DNA of 23,631 bases from Halieaceae bacterium (GCA_018666295.1 JABIZW010000002.1:1-23631), one strand, 5' to 3'; positions 1-7,667 are shown, counted from the stretch's first letter. A program made the numbers and translations. The notes: a model not told the origin generated them from the sequence alone.

Positions 1-1230
1 GCCGCCATTGCCTCGAAGGTCAATAACAAGCCCATCAACACCCTCTTCATTGAGCTCGTTTACAAGCCTTGCTACATCGCGCGATGTAGAACGAAAATCA
101 GAATTACCCTGACGATAGGCTTCAAAATCAAGATAGAAGGCTGGCACATCAATCACACCTATTTTCCGCTTTTTGCCGGCCAGGTCATTGATTTCAATGA
201 CTTTTGACTGCGCAGCTTGCTCTTCGAGCCGCACCTCATTGCGTACAATCGACAGGCGCCTCAGCTCGTCAGAACGTCCCGCGGCCGGCATGACATCGAG
301 CCGCACCACCGTGCCTTTCTTGCCCCTAACAAGATCCACCACGTCGTCAAGTCGCCAACCGATGACATCGACCATTGGCCCCTCGTCGCCTTGTCCGACC
401 GCAACGATAAGCTCCGCGGCCTTGAGATTGCTTTGCTTATCCGCTGGACCCGCTGGCACAACACGGACGACCTTTACGTATTCGTCCTCGTTTTGTAAGA
501 CAGCGCCGATTCCCTCAAGACTGAGCTTCATGTCGATGTCAAAATTTTCCGCCCGTCGCGGCGAAAAGTAGCTGGTGTGAGGACCAAACTGGGAGGTAAG
601 GGCGTTGGCATAGACCGCGAAGACATCCTGTGCATTGTACTGGCTGAGCCGCAACCGCTGGTTCTCATAACGCTTCCTAAGGGTAGGGGCGATGTCGTCT
701 GCAGCCTTGTCAGCAAGCCTTAAACCGAGTACCTGGTTTTTAATACGCTTGCGCCATCTATCGTCGAGTTCGGCCTCGTTCGTTGCCCAGTCACGCTCAG
801 TGGGATCAGCGGCTATGAACTCATCAACCTCGAAGTCAAATCCGTCAACACGCACGTCCAATGTGTCGATGACCTCGTCAAGTCGTGCACGTGCAAGTTC
901 TTCATAGCGGCTGAAAATATCAAACGATGCTGCGACATTACCTGTACGCCCCTGGTCGTCGAGAATTGTCGCAAGCTGATCAAAGTTATCGATGTCGCGC
1001 GCAGTGAAGTAAAGGTGGGAAGGGTCAAGCCGCTCAAGATAACTATTGAGATGCTCCCTTGACATCGCATCGTTATAACGACGGTCTACGTAGTGACTGT
1101 CCTCCAGCTTCTCGATGAGTGCGCGTAACGTCTCAGACTGCTGTTCAGTGGGTGTTAGTGCAGTCGCATGACTGTGATGACTGAGGGAAAGGAAAACCCA
1201 AGCTAATGCCATTAAAACTCGTGCGACCAT
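1..1230 (-). CDS. prc: Tail-specific protease Prc/Tsp, N-terminal part (runs off left edge)
   Basis: This is the N-terminal 410 residues of a C-terminal processing peptidase (family S41A), a periplasmic protease that degrades proteins with nonpolar C-termini and trims envelope proteins. Residues 1-22 look like a signal peptide (short basic start, hydrophobic core, ending HSHA). An N-terminal helical domain follows, containing LDPSHLYFTARD near residue 55. A PDZ domain starts near residue 240 (LEGIGAVLQ, then VVPAGPADK). The reading frame leaves the window inside the conserved DLRGNGG motif at residues 404-410. The catalytic Ser and Lys of this family lie further downstream, so activity cannot be judged here. 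The ATG at 1230 is the first start after an in-frame stop at 1243-1245 and has no clear SD. A second ATG at 1212 is possible but would shorten the signal peptide. The gene is divergent from the MBL gene. Family assignment is firm. Confidence 0.95.
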   Translation of the reverse strand, partial: MVARVLMALAWVFLSLSHHSHATALTPTEQQSETLRALIEKLEDSHYVDRRYNDAMSREHLNSYLERLDPSHLYFTARDIDNFDQLATILDDQGRTGNVAASFDIFSRYEELARARLDEVIDTLDVRVDGFDFEVDEFIAADPTERDWATNEAELDDRWRKRIKNQVLGLRLADKAADDIAPTLRKRYENQRLRLSQYNAQDVFAVYANALTSQFGPHTSYFSPRRAENFDIDMKLSLEGIGAVLQNEDEYVKVVRVVPAGPADKQSNLKAAELIVAVGQGDEGPMVDVIGWRLDDVVDLVRGKKGTVVRLDVMPAAGRSDELRRLSIVRNEVRLEEQAAQSKVIEINDLAGKKRKIGVIDVPAFYLDFEAYRQGNSDFRSTSRDVARLVNELNEEGVDGLVIDLRGNGG

Positions 1231-1294
1231 GCCGTAAACTCGTCAGTAAAGGGGGTGAAGTACGAAGACACGAGGTCATCCGTTGTCAGCAGAG

Positions 1295-1345
1295 CCTAGG
1301 GTATCGCAGTTGTGCTCAGAACCACAGTCAGGAGATGTCCCTAGG
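1295..1345. repeat. Spaced inverted repeat CCTAGGG / CCCTAGG
   Basis: CCTAGGG at 1295-1301 and CCCTAGG at 1339-1345 are exact inverted copies 37 bases apart, in the 236-base spacer between prc and the MBL gene. They could be paired sites for a DNA-binding protein or a long-range hairpin, or they may be chance. Apart from this and the AT-rich palindrome at 1376-1391 I see no gene, SD-start pair or terminator in the spacer. Confidence 0.3.
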
Positions 1346-1375
1346 TTGGACGTGTTCGTTACATACCATATTTAA

Positions 1376-1391
1376 CATAATATACATTATG
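1376..1391. promoter_or_regulatory. AT-rich palindrome upstream of the MBL-fold gene, possible operator
   Basis: CATAATATACATTATG is an inverted repeat with 7 of 8 base pairs matching, centred between 1383 and 1384. It lies in the most AT-rich part of the prc/MBL spacer, about 75 bases before the MBL start. A second weaker inversion, TTTAAC (1371-1376) with GTTAAA (1396-1401), encloses it. Poor -10-like hexamers overlap it (TAATAT at 1378), but I could not find a convincing -35. In other proteobacteria Blh-type genes are controlled by the ArsR-family persulfide sensor BigR/SqrR through AT-rich palindromes. That this is such a site is inference; no regulator gene is in the window. Confidence 0.4.
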
Positions 1392-1466
1392 CGCAGTTAA
1401 AGTGGGAATCAAGCCGTGACCCCGCTATGCTCGTAACTCAAGAAATCCTGGTGCTCTACTCGCCTC

Positions 1467-2435
1467 ATGACCGAAAGTTCGCATCGGGTCTCCGAGACTC
1501 CCACAACCACCCCCGAAGTCGCCGCCTTCTTTGATGTCGCGACGTCTACGCTGACCTACGTGGTTACTTCACCCGAAACTAAGCGATGCGCGATCATCGA
1601 CCCGGTACTGGACTATGACGAATCGTCCGCCGCTGTTAGCACAGAGAGTGCAGACACTGTGGCGCGCTACGTGCTGGAAAACGATCTCAGGGTTGATTAC
1701 ATCCTCGAAACGCACGTACACGCAGATCACCTTAGTGCTGCCCACTACCTCAGGCAGCACCTCGGTGGCTTGATTGGGATTGGTGCTGAGACCGTCGGGG
1801 TTCAGTCCGCTGTTGCAGCGATTTATTCTGACGCCACGCCACTCGCGCGGGACGGCTCGCATTTCGATGTTCTGCTTGAAGATGAGCGTAGTCTCGCGTT
1901 TGGATCACTCCATATTCGAACCCTGCATGTGCCGGGGCACACACCAGCCTGCGTGGCCTACCTCATTGGCGATGCGTTGTTCGCCGGCGACACGCTCTTT
2001 ATGCCTGACTCAGGCACCGCGCGGTGCGACTTCCCAGGGGGTGATGCGCGGAGTTTATACCGATCAATACAGCGTCTTTTCCGGCTACCCGACGCGACGC
2101 GTGTGTTTGTCTGCCATGACTATCAACCCAACGGACGGTCACTGCAGTACGTCGCTCCTATCAAAACGCACCGAGACCGCAACATACACGTTAACCGAAC
2201 AGTGTCAGAGGTCTCATTTGTCGCGATGCGCAGTCAACGCGACGCAGGACTTGGCACCCCGAAGCTGATGTTGCCGTCTCTTCAGGTCAACGTTCGTGGA
2301 GGCACCCTTCCGCGTCATCCCACGACGGGAGAGCCTTTTTTGTACCTGCCTCTTAACAAGTTAGGAGCTGCAGGCACGCGTAACATCGAGGATATTTTTC
2401 CTCGTCAAAACGAGAACGTTGATTTTATAGACTGA
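1467..2435 (+). CDS. MBL-fold metallohydrolase, Blh/ETHE1-type (probable persulfide dioxygenase)
   Basis: This 322-residue metallo-beta-lactamase-fold protein has the signature THVHADH (H83, H85, D87, H88), PGHT (H158), GDT (D175) and CHDY (H217). GTARCDFPGGDARSLYRSIQ at 183-202 corresponds to the segment that sets ETHE1/Blh persulfide dioxygenases apart from glyoxalase II. These enzymes use one iron (two His and one Asp; here probably H83, H158 and D175) to oxidise glutathione persulfide to sulfite in sulfide detoxification. The C-terminal part (about 240-300, with FVAMRSQRDA and LPLNKLG) matches the longer Blh-like subgroup. No signal peptide is seen, so it is probably cytoplasmic. The ATG is the only usable start after the in-frame stop at 1434-1436, and its SD is poor. 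It is transcribed alone, divergent from prc and convergent with the SDR gene. Substrate is inferred from family. Confidence 0.85.
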   Translation: MTESSHRVSETPTTTPEVAAFFDVATSTLTYVVTSPETKRCAIIDPVLDYDESSAAVSTESADTVARYVLENDLRVDYILETHVHADHLSAAHYLRQHLGGLIGIGAETVGVQSAVAAIYSDATPLARDGSHFDVLLEDERSLAFGSLHIRTLHVPGHTPACVAYLIGDALFAGDTLFMPDSGTARCDFPGGDARSLYRSIQRLFRLPDATRVFVCHDYQPNGRSLQYVAPIKTHRDRNIHVNRTVSEVSFVAMRSQRDAGLGTPKLMLPSLQVNVRGGTLPRHPTTGEPFLYLPLNKLGAAGTRNIEDIFPRQNENVDFID

Positions 2436-2454
2436 CGTGCTAGTGCCTTGAGCG

Positions 2455-3228
2455 CTAAATAGGGCCCAGTACGGACCCGCCGTCAACGATTAACGAGGCG
2501 CCGTTCATGTAGGAGCCCGCGTCGCTTACGAGTAACAGCAAAGGCCCATTCAACTCGTTGAATTCCCCTACTCGTTGAGGGACCAGGCGCTGTATGTAGG
2601 CCCTCCCCCGGTCCGAATTAAATTCCTTTTCGTTGATCGCAGTTGCAAAGTAACCCGGACATAACGAGTTGACGCGGACACCTGAACGGGCGAGCTCGAT
2701 GGCCATATTTTTGGTGAGTTGGTCGATCGCGACCTTCGACACGTTGTAGTCGGCTTTTTGATTGCCTGAGACGTGACTGTAAATTGAGCCGGTGTTGACG
2801 ATTGCGCCGCTGCGCTGCTGCTTCATACGTTTTGCACTGGCTTGGGCCACTCGCCAAGCCCCAGTTAAATTGACGTCAAGCACAGCCGCCCACTGCGCCT
2901 CTTGTGCATCGACAAAGCGTGTAGGCGCACTGGCGATGCCCGCATTGTTGACCACGATGTCGAGGGTTTCGAACATCTCATCGAGCTGCGTAAAACCTTG
3001 CTGCACACTCTGCGCAGATGTCACATCCATAACAAGCGCGTGGGCACAGCCGCCCGCCGCCTCAATTCTCGAAACGACATTGGCGAGTCTATCCGTTCGT
3101 CGTGCAGCTAAAACCACTGTTGCTCCGGCCGCAGCAAGGACTTCAGCAAAATGCTCACCCAATCCGCTCGAGGCGCCAGTCACTAAAGCAATCTTATGCT
3201 CGAGAGAGAACAGCTCGCGGTGATTCAA
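2455..3228 (-). CDS. SDR-family NAD(P)-dependent oxidoreductase
   Basis: This is a 257-residue classical short-chain dehydrogenase/reductase. It shows the cofactor motif TGASSGLG (17-24), NNAG (94-97), the structural Asn N120, catalytic Ser S148 and the YNVSK pair Y161/K165. GYFATAIN follows CPG at the usual substrate-loop position. AARRTDR at 41-47, with basic residues after beta-2, suggests NADP(H), but this is weak evidence. The physiological substrate cannot be read from the sequence. The start is TTG: no ATG or GTG lies between the in-frame stop at 3238-3240 and the first motif, and AGGA (3236-3239 on the complement) sits 7 bases before the TTG. It is the last gene of a probable leftward run nudC-sohB-SDR, 71 bases after sohB, and ends 19 bases from the convergent MBL gene. 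Confidence 0.9.
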   Translation of the reverse strand: MNHRELFSLEHKIALVTGASSGLGEHFAEVLAAAGATVVLAARRTDRLANVVSRIEAAGGCAHALVMDVTSAQSVQQGFTQLDEMFETLDIVVNNAGIASAPTRFVDAQEAQWAAVLDVNLTGAWRVAQASAKRMKQQRSGAIVNTGSIYSHVSGNQKADYNVSKVAIDQLTKNMAIELARSGVRVNSLCPGYFATAINEKEFNSDRGRAYIQRLVPQRVGEFNELNGPLLLLVSDAGSYMNGASLIVDGGSVLGPI

Positions 3229-3299
3229 GGTCGTGTCCTAGTCATTAACATCTTCACTTAGGTCTTTTCGAAACGGTCGAGTTATTGCCGTCGCTTATG

Positions 3300-4379
3300 C
3301 TAGAGGAACCGGCGGTCAGAAATACGCTTCCAAACACGGAGGGCAAGACGATCAATCACCGCTTCTGCGCCGACCCCGATCCTCTCAGCGAGTCGCTGCT
3401 TACGCTTGTATCGAACTTCGATCAGCTCGCGATCCTCAGCTGCGTGTAACAAATAGGCGTCAGATGTCGTAATTTCGTCAATGAGCCCCACATCCACGGC
3501 TTGTCTGCCGTACCACACCTCTCCTGTAGAAACCTTATCAATATCAAGCGCTTGGCGATTTTCGAGAACAAACTGCTTGAATAGATCATGCGTATCTTCG
3601 AGTTCAGATTCGAACTTCCTGCGACCTTTGTCGGTATTCTCCGCAAACATAGTGACTGTGCGCTTAAACTCACCCGCAGTGAACTGTTCTACGTCAACGT
3701 CGTTTTTCTTTAGCAAGCGATGAAAGTTAGGCAGTTGGGCGACAACGCCGATCGAACCGAGAACAGCGAACGGCGCAGCGATTATTCGATCGCCGACGCA
3801 TGCCATCATGTATCCACCGCTTGCAGCAACCTTGTCGACAGCGATGACCAAGTTGACGCCCGCGTCTCGGATTCGGGTGAGTTGGCTCGCAGCCAGACCA
3901 TAACCATGGACAAGGCCGCCAGGGCTTTCCAAGCGCAAAAGAACATCGTCTCCCTCTTGGGCGTTGGGTAAGACTGCTGAAATCTCTTCTCTCAAGGCAT
4001 CAACTTGTGACGCCATGGTGTCGCCCTCAAAGTCTAAAATAAAGGTGCGAGGCTTGTCGCTGGTGATCTCTAGCGCATCAGTCGCCGTCTTTGAGGTGGC
4101 CTTGGCTCTCGCCTTATCTGATTTGGCCCTTTCTTTGTCGGCCTTTTTTTCTAACTTCGCTCGGAGCTTCGACGTCTGCTCGGTGTCAGAGAGCTCACGA
4201 ATAGTGGCGTTGTAGCCGTCGAATCGATCATTAATGGATCGGACTTCGATATACCCTTCGTCTGCCGTCTTATTTTTCTGGCCGGCACTTGCAGCAATGA
4301 CGAGAATAACCGCAATGATCGCCATCACGATGAGTAGCGTTTGAGTTGCAAACAACCCTATTTCATACAAAAATTCCAA
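3300..4379 (-). CDS. sohB: Inner-membrane serine protease SohB (peptidase S49)
   Basis: This 359-residue member of peptidase family S49 (signal peptide peptidase SppA relatives) begins EFLYEIGLF, as SohB proteins do. A single membrane helix spans about residues 9-32. A charged Lys/Arg/Glu-rich linker (about 60-100) leads into the protease domain. The Ser-Lys dyad is visible: nucleophile S187 in VAASGGY and general base K239 in GEFKRT, 52 residues apart as expected. ESPGG at 151-155 shapes the oxyanion hole. The start is TTG, chosen from the family N-terminus and from the SD TAGGAA 7-8 bases upstream. That SD overlaps the stop codon of nudC, so the two genes are probably translationally coupled. 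SohB is a multicopy suppressor of a degP defect in E. coli; natural substrates are unclear. Confidence 0.93.
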   Translation of the reverse strand: MEFLYEIGLFATQTLLIVMAIIAVILVIAASAGQKNKTADEGYIEVRSINDRFDGYNATIRELSDTEQTSKLRAKLEKKADKERAKSDKARAKATSKTATDALEITSDKPRTFILDFEGDTMASQVDALREEISAVLPNAQEGDDVLLRLESPGGLVHGYGLAASQLTRIRDAGVNLVIAVDKVAASGGYMMACVGDRIIAAPFAVLGSIGVVAQLPNFHRLLKKNDVDVEQFTAGEFKRTVTMFAENTDKGRRKFESELEDTHDLFKQFVLENRQALDIDKVSTGEVWYGRQAVDVGLIDEITTSDAYLLHAAEDRELIEVRYKRKQRLAERIGVGAEAVIDRLALRVWKRISDRRFL

Positions 4380-4389
4380 GAGATAATTC

Positions 4390-5199
4390 CTACTTTTGTG
4401 ATGACAGAAACGAGTTGATTAATTGGCCTGCAATTGAAAAGGCAGGAGGTATCGGGGGAAGGTTATCAGGTTTACACCACAGCGCCTCATCTATCTCTTC
4501 AGGATCAATGTTGATCTCCCCACCTGTCCAGCGCGCAGTAAAGCCGAGCATTAGCTGGCCAGGAAAGGGCCAAGGCTGAGACCCATGATAACGAATGTCA
4601 TCAACTGTGAGGCCGACCTCCTCCATGACCTCTCTTTGGACGGCTTGCTCACACGACTCTCCCGGTTCAACAAAACCCGCAAGGCAACTGTAAAAGCGGC
4701 GGTTAGCACCAGCGCCTGCAGCGAGCAAGCACTCGTTATTCCGGGTGACTAACATAATTACGCAGGGCGATAATCGGGGGTAAACGCTAAGGCTGCAGGT
4801 GTTACAGCATCGACTCTGCCCCTTATCGGCGAGCGATGTGACCCCGCCACAACGACCACAGTGAGCGTGCTCTCGGTCCCAGGTCAGAAGTTGATATGCT
4901 CTCCCGACAATGTCGAAGCTTGTGGTGGATATACGCCCCAACAGTGCAAACAAGTTCCCACTGGTGTACTTCATCATGTCCATGGCGCTCGTTTCCACCG
5001 AGCAGGCATAGACCGGCCTCTTGTTAAGGAAACCCACCGGCGTCAGTCCAGAAACATGATCAAAATCCGACTCTAACTGAGCGAGTGGAATGGGCGCACC
5101 CTGCTCCCCCATCAGCTCTCCGATCAGGTTGCGCCCTTGAAAAGCCCAAACTAAGTCACTGGGACTGGCGGGGCCTGTGGGCCTTACGAAATCCAACAT
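4390..5199 (-). CDS. nudC: NAD+/NADH pyrophosphatase NudC (RNA deNADding Nudix hydrolase)
   Basis: This 269-residue protein cleaves NADH to NMNH and AMP, and in NudC homologues also removes NAD caps from RNA 5' ends. The zinc ribbon is complete: C114 and C117 (CGRC), then C132 and C135 (CNTC). The Nudix box runs 175-197 (GFVEPGE then REVMEEVGL) with the metal-binding E190, E193 and E194. SQPWPFP at 207-213 is the motif that separates NADH pyrophosphatases from other Nudix enzymes. The ATG is preceded by a strong AGGAG seven bases upstream. It heads a leftward run with sohB only 10 bases downstream, and its upstream spacer, shared with nhaB, holds two perfect inverted repeats. Length and motifs are typical of the family. 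Confidence 0.96.
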   Translation of the reverse strand: MLDFVRPTGPASPSDLVWAFQGRNLIGELMGEQGAPIPLAQLESDFDHVSGLTPVGFLNKRPVYACSVETSAMDMMKYTSGNLFALLGRISTTSFDIVGRAYQLLTWDREHAHCGRCGGVTSLADKGQSRCCNTCSLSVYPRLSPCVIMLVTRNNECLLAAGAGANRRFYSCLAGFVEPGESCEQAVQREVMEEVGLTVDDIRYHGSQPWPFPGQLMLGFTARWTGGEINIDPEEIDEALWCKPDNLPPIPPAFSIAGQLINSFLSSQK

Positions 5200-5230
5200 A
5201 GAATACTCCTTTGGCGCACAGTCTAGGTCA

Positions 5231-5278
5231 GAGCGTCCTCTACGCTCAAGGTGTTACGCTTTGGATCGTCCAAAACGT
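5231..5278. promoter_or_regulatory. Two inverted repeats in the nudC/nhaB divergent spacer
   Basis: Repeat A is GAGCGT (5231-5236) and ACGCTC (5242-5247), perfect 6-base arms with a 5-base gap. Repeat B is TTTGGA (5260-5265) and TCCAAA (5269-5274) around TCG. It extends outward to ACG (5256-5258) and CGT (5276-5278) with one mismatched pair, so it spans 23 bases. Neither is followed by a T-run, so they look like operators or a nudC leader hairpin rather than terminators. Regulator unknown. Confidence 0.4.
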
Positions 5279-5279
5279 C

Positions 5280-5307
5280 TTTTCAATCAATCCGTTGTTC
5301 GTATAAC
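5280..5307 (+). promoter_or_regulatory. Possible sigma70-type promoter of nhaB
   Basis: TTTTCA (5280-5285) and TATAAC (5302-5307) are separated by 16 bases and resemble -35 and -10 boxes. This would give a leader of about 90 bases before nhaB. Repeat B lies immediately upstream. The call rests on consensus similarity only. Confidence 0.3.
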
Positions 5308-5402
5308 CTGACTATGACAGCCACTCGTCCAATCGCGGGTTGGCTGCGTAACTCACACGTGTTCAAGGCGCCTTAACACCCACCTTAAAAGGACGATGTT
5401 GT

Positions 5403-6908
5403 ATGAATAGCGCGGTAGGCAACCCTTATTGGAGTAATTTCTTGGGCGCTTCGCCCGATTGGTACAAAAAGACAATTATTGCGTTTTTAATTGTTAACCC
5501 CATTTTGCTGTACACGGCGGGTCCCTTTGTCACAGGCTGGGTGCTCATTGGGCAGTTTATTTTCACACTCGCCCTAGCCCTCCAGTGTTACCCACTTCAG
5601 CCCGGTGGCCTGCTGGCCATTGAGGCCGTCGCAATTGGCTTAGCCGAGCCTCAAACCGTATTTCACGAGGCTGAGGCAAACTTTGAGGTCATTTTGTTAC
5701 TGATGTTCATGGTTGCGGGCATTTACTTCATGAAGGAGTTGCTCCTTTATATTTTCACGAAAATTTTACTGCGCGTTAAGTCCAAGAAGTTATTGTCGCT
5801 GCTGTTTTCGTTAGTGGCGGCCGTGCTGTCGGCGTTTTTAGACGCTCTGACGGTGACCGCTGTATTAATCAGTGTGGGTGTAGGGTTCTTTACGGTATAC
5901 CACAAGGTGGCCTCGGGAACGGTCTTTGACGATTCGCAACACGATCACACCACCGACGAGGCCGTCAAGGCGGAAAACGAGGCTGATTTAGAGGGGTTCA
6001 GAGCGTTCCTAAGAAGCTTGCTGATGCACGGTGCCGTCGGTACGGCTCTTGGCGGTGTGTGTACACTGGTCGGTGAGCCTCAGAACCTTTTGATTGCCAC
6101 TGTTGCGGGCTGGGATTTCGTCGAATTCTTTCTCCTCATGGCGCCAATCACGATGCCTGTTTTAGCGGCGGGTTTGCTGACCTGCTTGTTGCTTGAGCAA
6201 ACAAAGATCTTGGGGTACGGCGCGGAGTTGCCGCCTCGCGTGCGGACGGTACTTGAAGCATTCCAAGAGCAAGAGAATGCTAAAGCGACGCCGGCCTCAA
6301 ATGCTCGGCTCGTCATTCAAGCGTTGGTTGCTGGCGTCCTCGTTGTGGGGCTCGCCTTACATTTGGCGGCGGTAGGCCTCATCGGTTTAATGGTTATTGT
6401 GCTTCTCACTGCGTTTAACGGCATTGTTGAAGAACATAAGCTGGGGCACGCCTTCGAGGAGGCGTTACCGTTCACTGCGCTTTTAGTGGTGTTCTTTGCG
6501 ATTGTGGCAGTGATCCACGAGCAGCATCTCTTCTCCCCCGTTATCAATGCAGTGCTCGCCATGGAGAGCAGTGTGAGGCCAGGGATGTTCTTCCTTGCGA
6601 ATGGCGTTTTGTCGATGATTTCAGACAATGTATTTGTCGCGACGGTGTACATATCAGAAGTGAAAACGGCCCTCGACAATGGTGTGATTACGCGGGCGGA
6701 GTTTGATCAGCTGGCAGTCGCAATTAATACGGGCACCAACCTCCCGTCGGTTGCAACGCCAAACGGGCAAGCGGCGTTCTTGTTCTTGCTGACCTCAGCC
6801 CTGGCACCGCTCATTAGACTCTCATATGGTCGAATGGTCATTATGGCGCTGCCGTACACGGTCGTACTGACGATTGTTGGCCTTCTCGCGGTTATCTATA
6901 CGCTCTGA
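5403..6908 (+). CDS. nhaB: Na+/H+ antiporter NhaB
   Basis: This 501-residue polytopic inner-membrane protein exchanges cytoplasmic Na+ for external H+. Hydrophobic segments occur along its whole length (for example 24-60, 97-122, 130-165, 205-245, 300-345, 357-375, 395-415 and 455-500), consistent with the roughly 12-helix NhaB fold. The family-conserved membrane aspartate D147 is present in AFLDALTVTAV. A Gly-rich stretch (AVGTALGGVCTLVGEPQNLL) and TGTNLPSVATPNGQAAFLFLL near the C-terminus are further NhaB/ion-transporter signatures. The ATG is set by AAAAGGA at 5387-5393, nine bases upstream. It stands alone, divergent from nudC and convergent with dnaQ 24 bases away. Length is close to that of E. 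coli NhaB. Na+ export fits a marine or halotolerant cell. Confidence 0.95.
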   Translation: MNSAVGNPYWSNFLGASPDWYKKTIIAFLIVNPILLYTAGPFVTGWVLIGQFIFTLALALQCYPLQPGGLLAIEAVAIGLAEPQTVFHEAEANFEVILLLMFMVAGIYFMKELLLYIFTKILLRVKSKKLLSLLFSLVAAVLSAFLDALTVTAVLISVGVGFFTVYHKVASGTVFDDSQHDHTTDEAVKAENEADLEGFRAFLRSLLMHGAVGTALGGVCTLVGEPQNLLIATVAGWDFVEFFLLMAPITMPVLAAGLLTCLLLEQTKILGYGAELPPRVRTVLEAFQEQENAKATPASNARLVIQALVAGVLVVGLALHLAAVGLIGLMVIVLLTAFNGIVEEHKLGHAFEEALPFTALLVVFFAIVAVIHEQHLFSPVINAVLAMESSVRPGMFFLANGVLSMISDNVFVATVYISEVKTALDNGVITRAEFDQLAVAINTGTNLPSVATPNGQAAFLFLLTSALAPLIRLSYGRMVIMALPYTVVLTIVGLLAVIYTL

Positions 6909-6918
6909 GCATCAGCGG

Positions 6919-6950
6919 GCAGTCGTGGCGGCTTATCGGCGCCACACTGC
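6919..6950 (+). terminator. Hairpin between nhaB and dnaQ, possible nhaB terminator
   Basis: GCAGT-C-GTGGCG (6919-6930) pairs with CGCCACACTGC (6940-6950): 11 base pairs with a single bulged C and a 9-base loop. On the + strand it is followed after four bases by TTTT, a weak U-tract, so it could end nhaB transcription. On the other strand there is no T-run. The loop contains the dnaQ stop codon (6933-6935). Confidence 0.35.
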
Positions 6951-7667
6951 TCCGTTTTCAGAAGTCTTTGTCAACGTATCCAAGCGTGCCTCGTGGTCTG
7001 CCATTTCGTCAGGCGAGGGCTTTATGACCTTCAGCGGGCCTCTTGACGCTGCAAGTCGACGAATTGCAGTTTGCGCGCCAGCTCCCGTCGACCCCCCCTC
7101 CTCATCCGCCGCCAGCCCCAGCGTCGTTTGCCCACCGGTCATTAGAAGATAAACATCGGCAAGTATCTCGGCGTCTAACAGGGCACCGTGAAGGGTGCGA
7201 TTGCTGTTATCGACCGCGTAACGCTGGCACAAGGCATCAAGACTATTTCGCTGACCGGGGTGTTTGCTTCGCGCGAGTTGCAGACTGTCAGTGATTTTAC
7301 AGAGCGCGCTGAGGCGTTGCGCTTGCGCATTGACTATTTGAAGCTCTGAGTCGATGAAGCCCACATCAAACGGGGCATTGTGAATAACCAACTCAGCGCC
7401 GTCGATAAAAGCCAAAAACTCATCGGCGATTCGGGCGAAGACCGGTTTATCCGCCAAGAACTCCTCTGTGATTCCATGAACCTCAAGCGCTCCCTGATCG
7501 ATCGCTCGCTCGGGACGAACGTACTGGTGATAGTGCCGACCAGTCAGTTTTCGGTCGACAATTTCAACGCACCCAATCTCGATAATGCGATGGCCCTGGC
7601 GGACCTCAAGCCCTGTCGTTTCGGTATCAAGTACAACCTGTCGCACGTTAGCCTCTCTCAACCTCAT
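6933..7667 (-). CDS. dnaQ: DNA polymerase III epsilon subunit DnaQ (3'-5' proofreading exonuclease)
   Basis: This 244-residue DEDDh exonuclease removes misincorporated nucleotides during replication as part of the Pol III core. ExoI is VLDTETTG (D14, E16), ExoII is HNAPFD (D101) and ExoIII is TLHGALLDAE (H160, D165). All catalytic residues are present. The C-terminal tail (about 190-244, ending ENGAVWRR) is the region that binds the alpha subunit. The ATG at 7667 gives the usual family start (VRQVVLDTETTG). A longer open frame to 7769 exists but only reads through rnhA coding sequence. The first 20 bases overlap the 3' end of rnhA, so translation is probably coupled. In E. coli dnaQ and rnhA are instead divergent; this co-directional order resembles Pseudomonas. 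Confidence 0.96.
   Translation of the reverse strand: MRLREANVRQVVLDTETTGLEVRQGHRIIEIGCVEIVDRKLTGRHYHQYVRPERAIDQGALEVHGITEEFLADKPVFARIADEFLAFIDGAELVIHNAPFDVGFIDSELQIVNAQAQRLSALCKITDSLQLARSKHPGQRNSLDALCQRYAVDNSNRTLHGALLDAEILADVYLLMTGGQTTLGLAADEEGGSTGAGAQTAIRRLAASRGPLKVIKPSPDEMADHEARLDTLTKTSENGAVWRR

Noticed and set aside
173..571. 132-codon + strand ORF
   Set aside because: Shadow of prc; low-complexity Ser/Thr/Arg composition typical of an antisense frame.
1206..1400. 64-codon + strand ORF in the prc-MBL spacer
   Set aside because: It starts inside prc, has no SD, no recognisable motif, and ends within the palindrome region.
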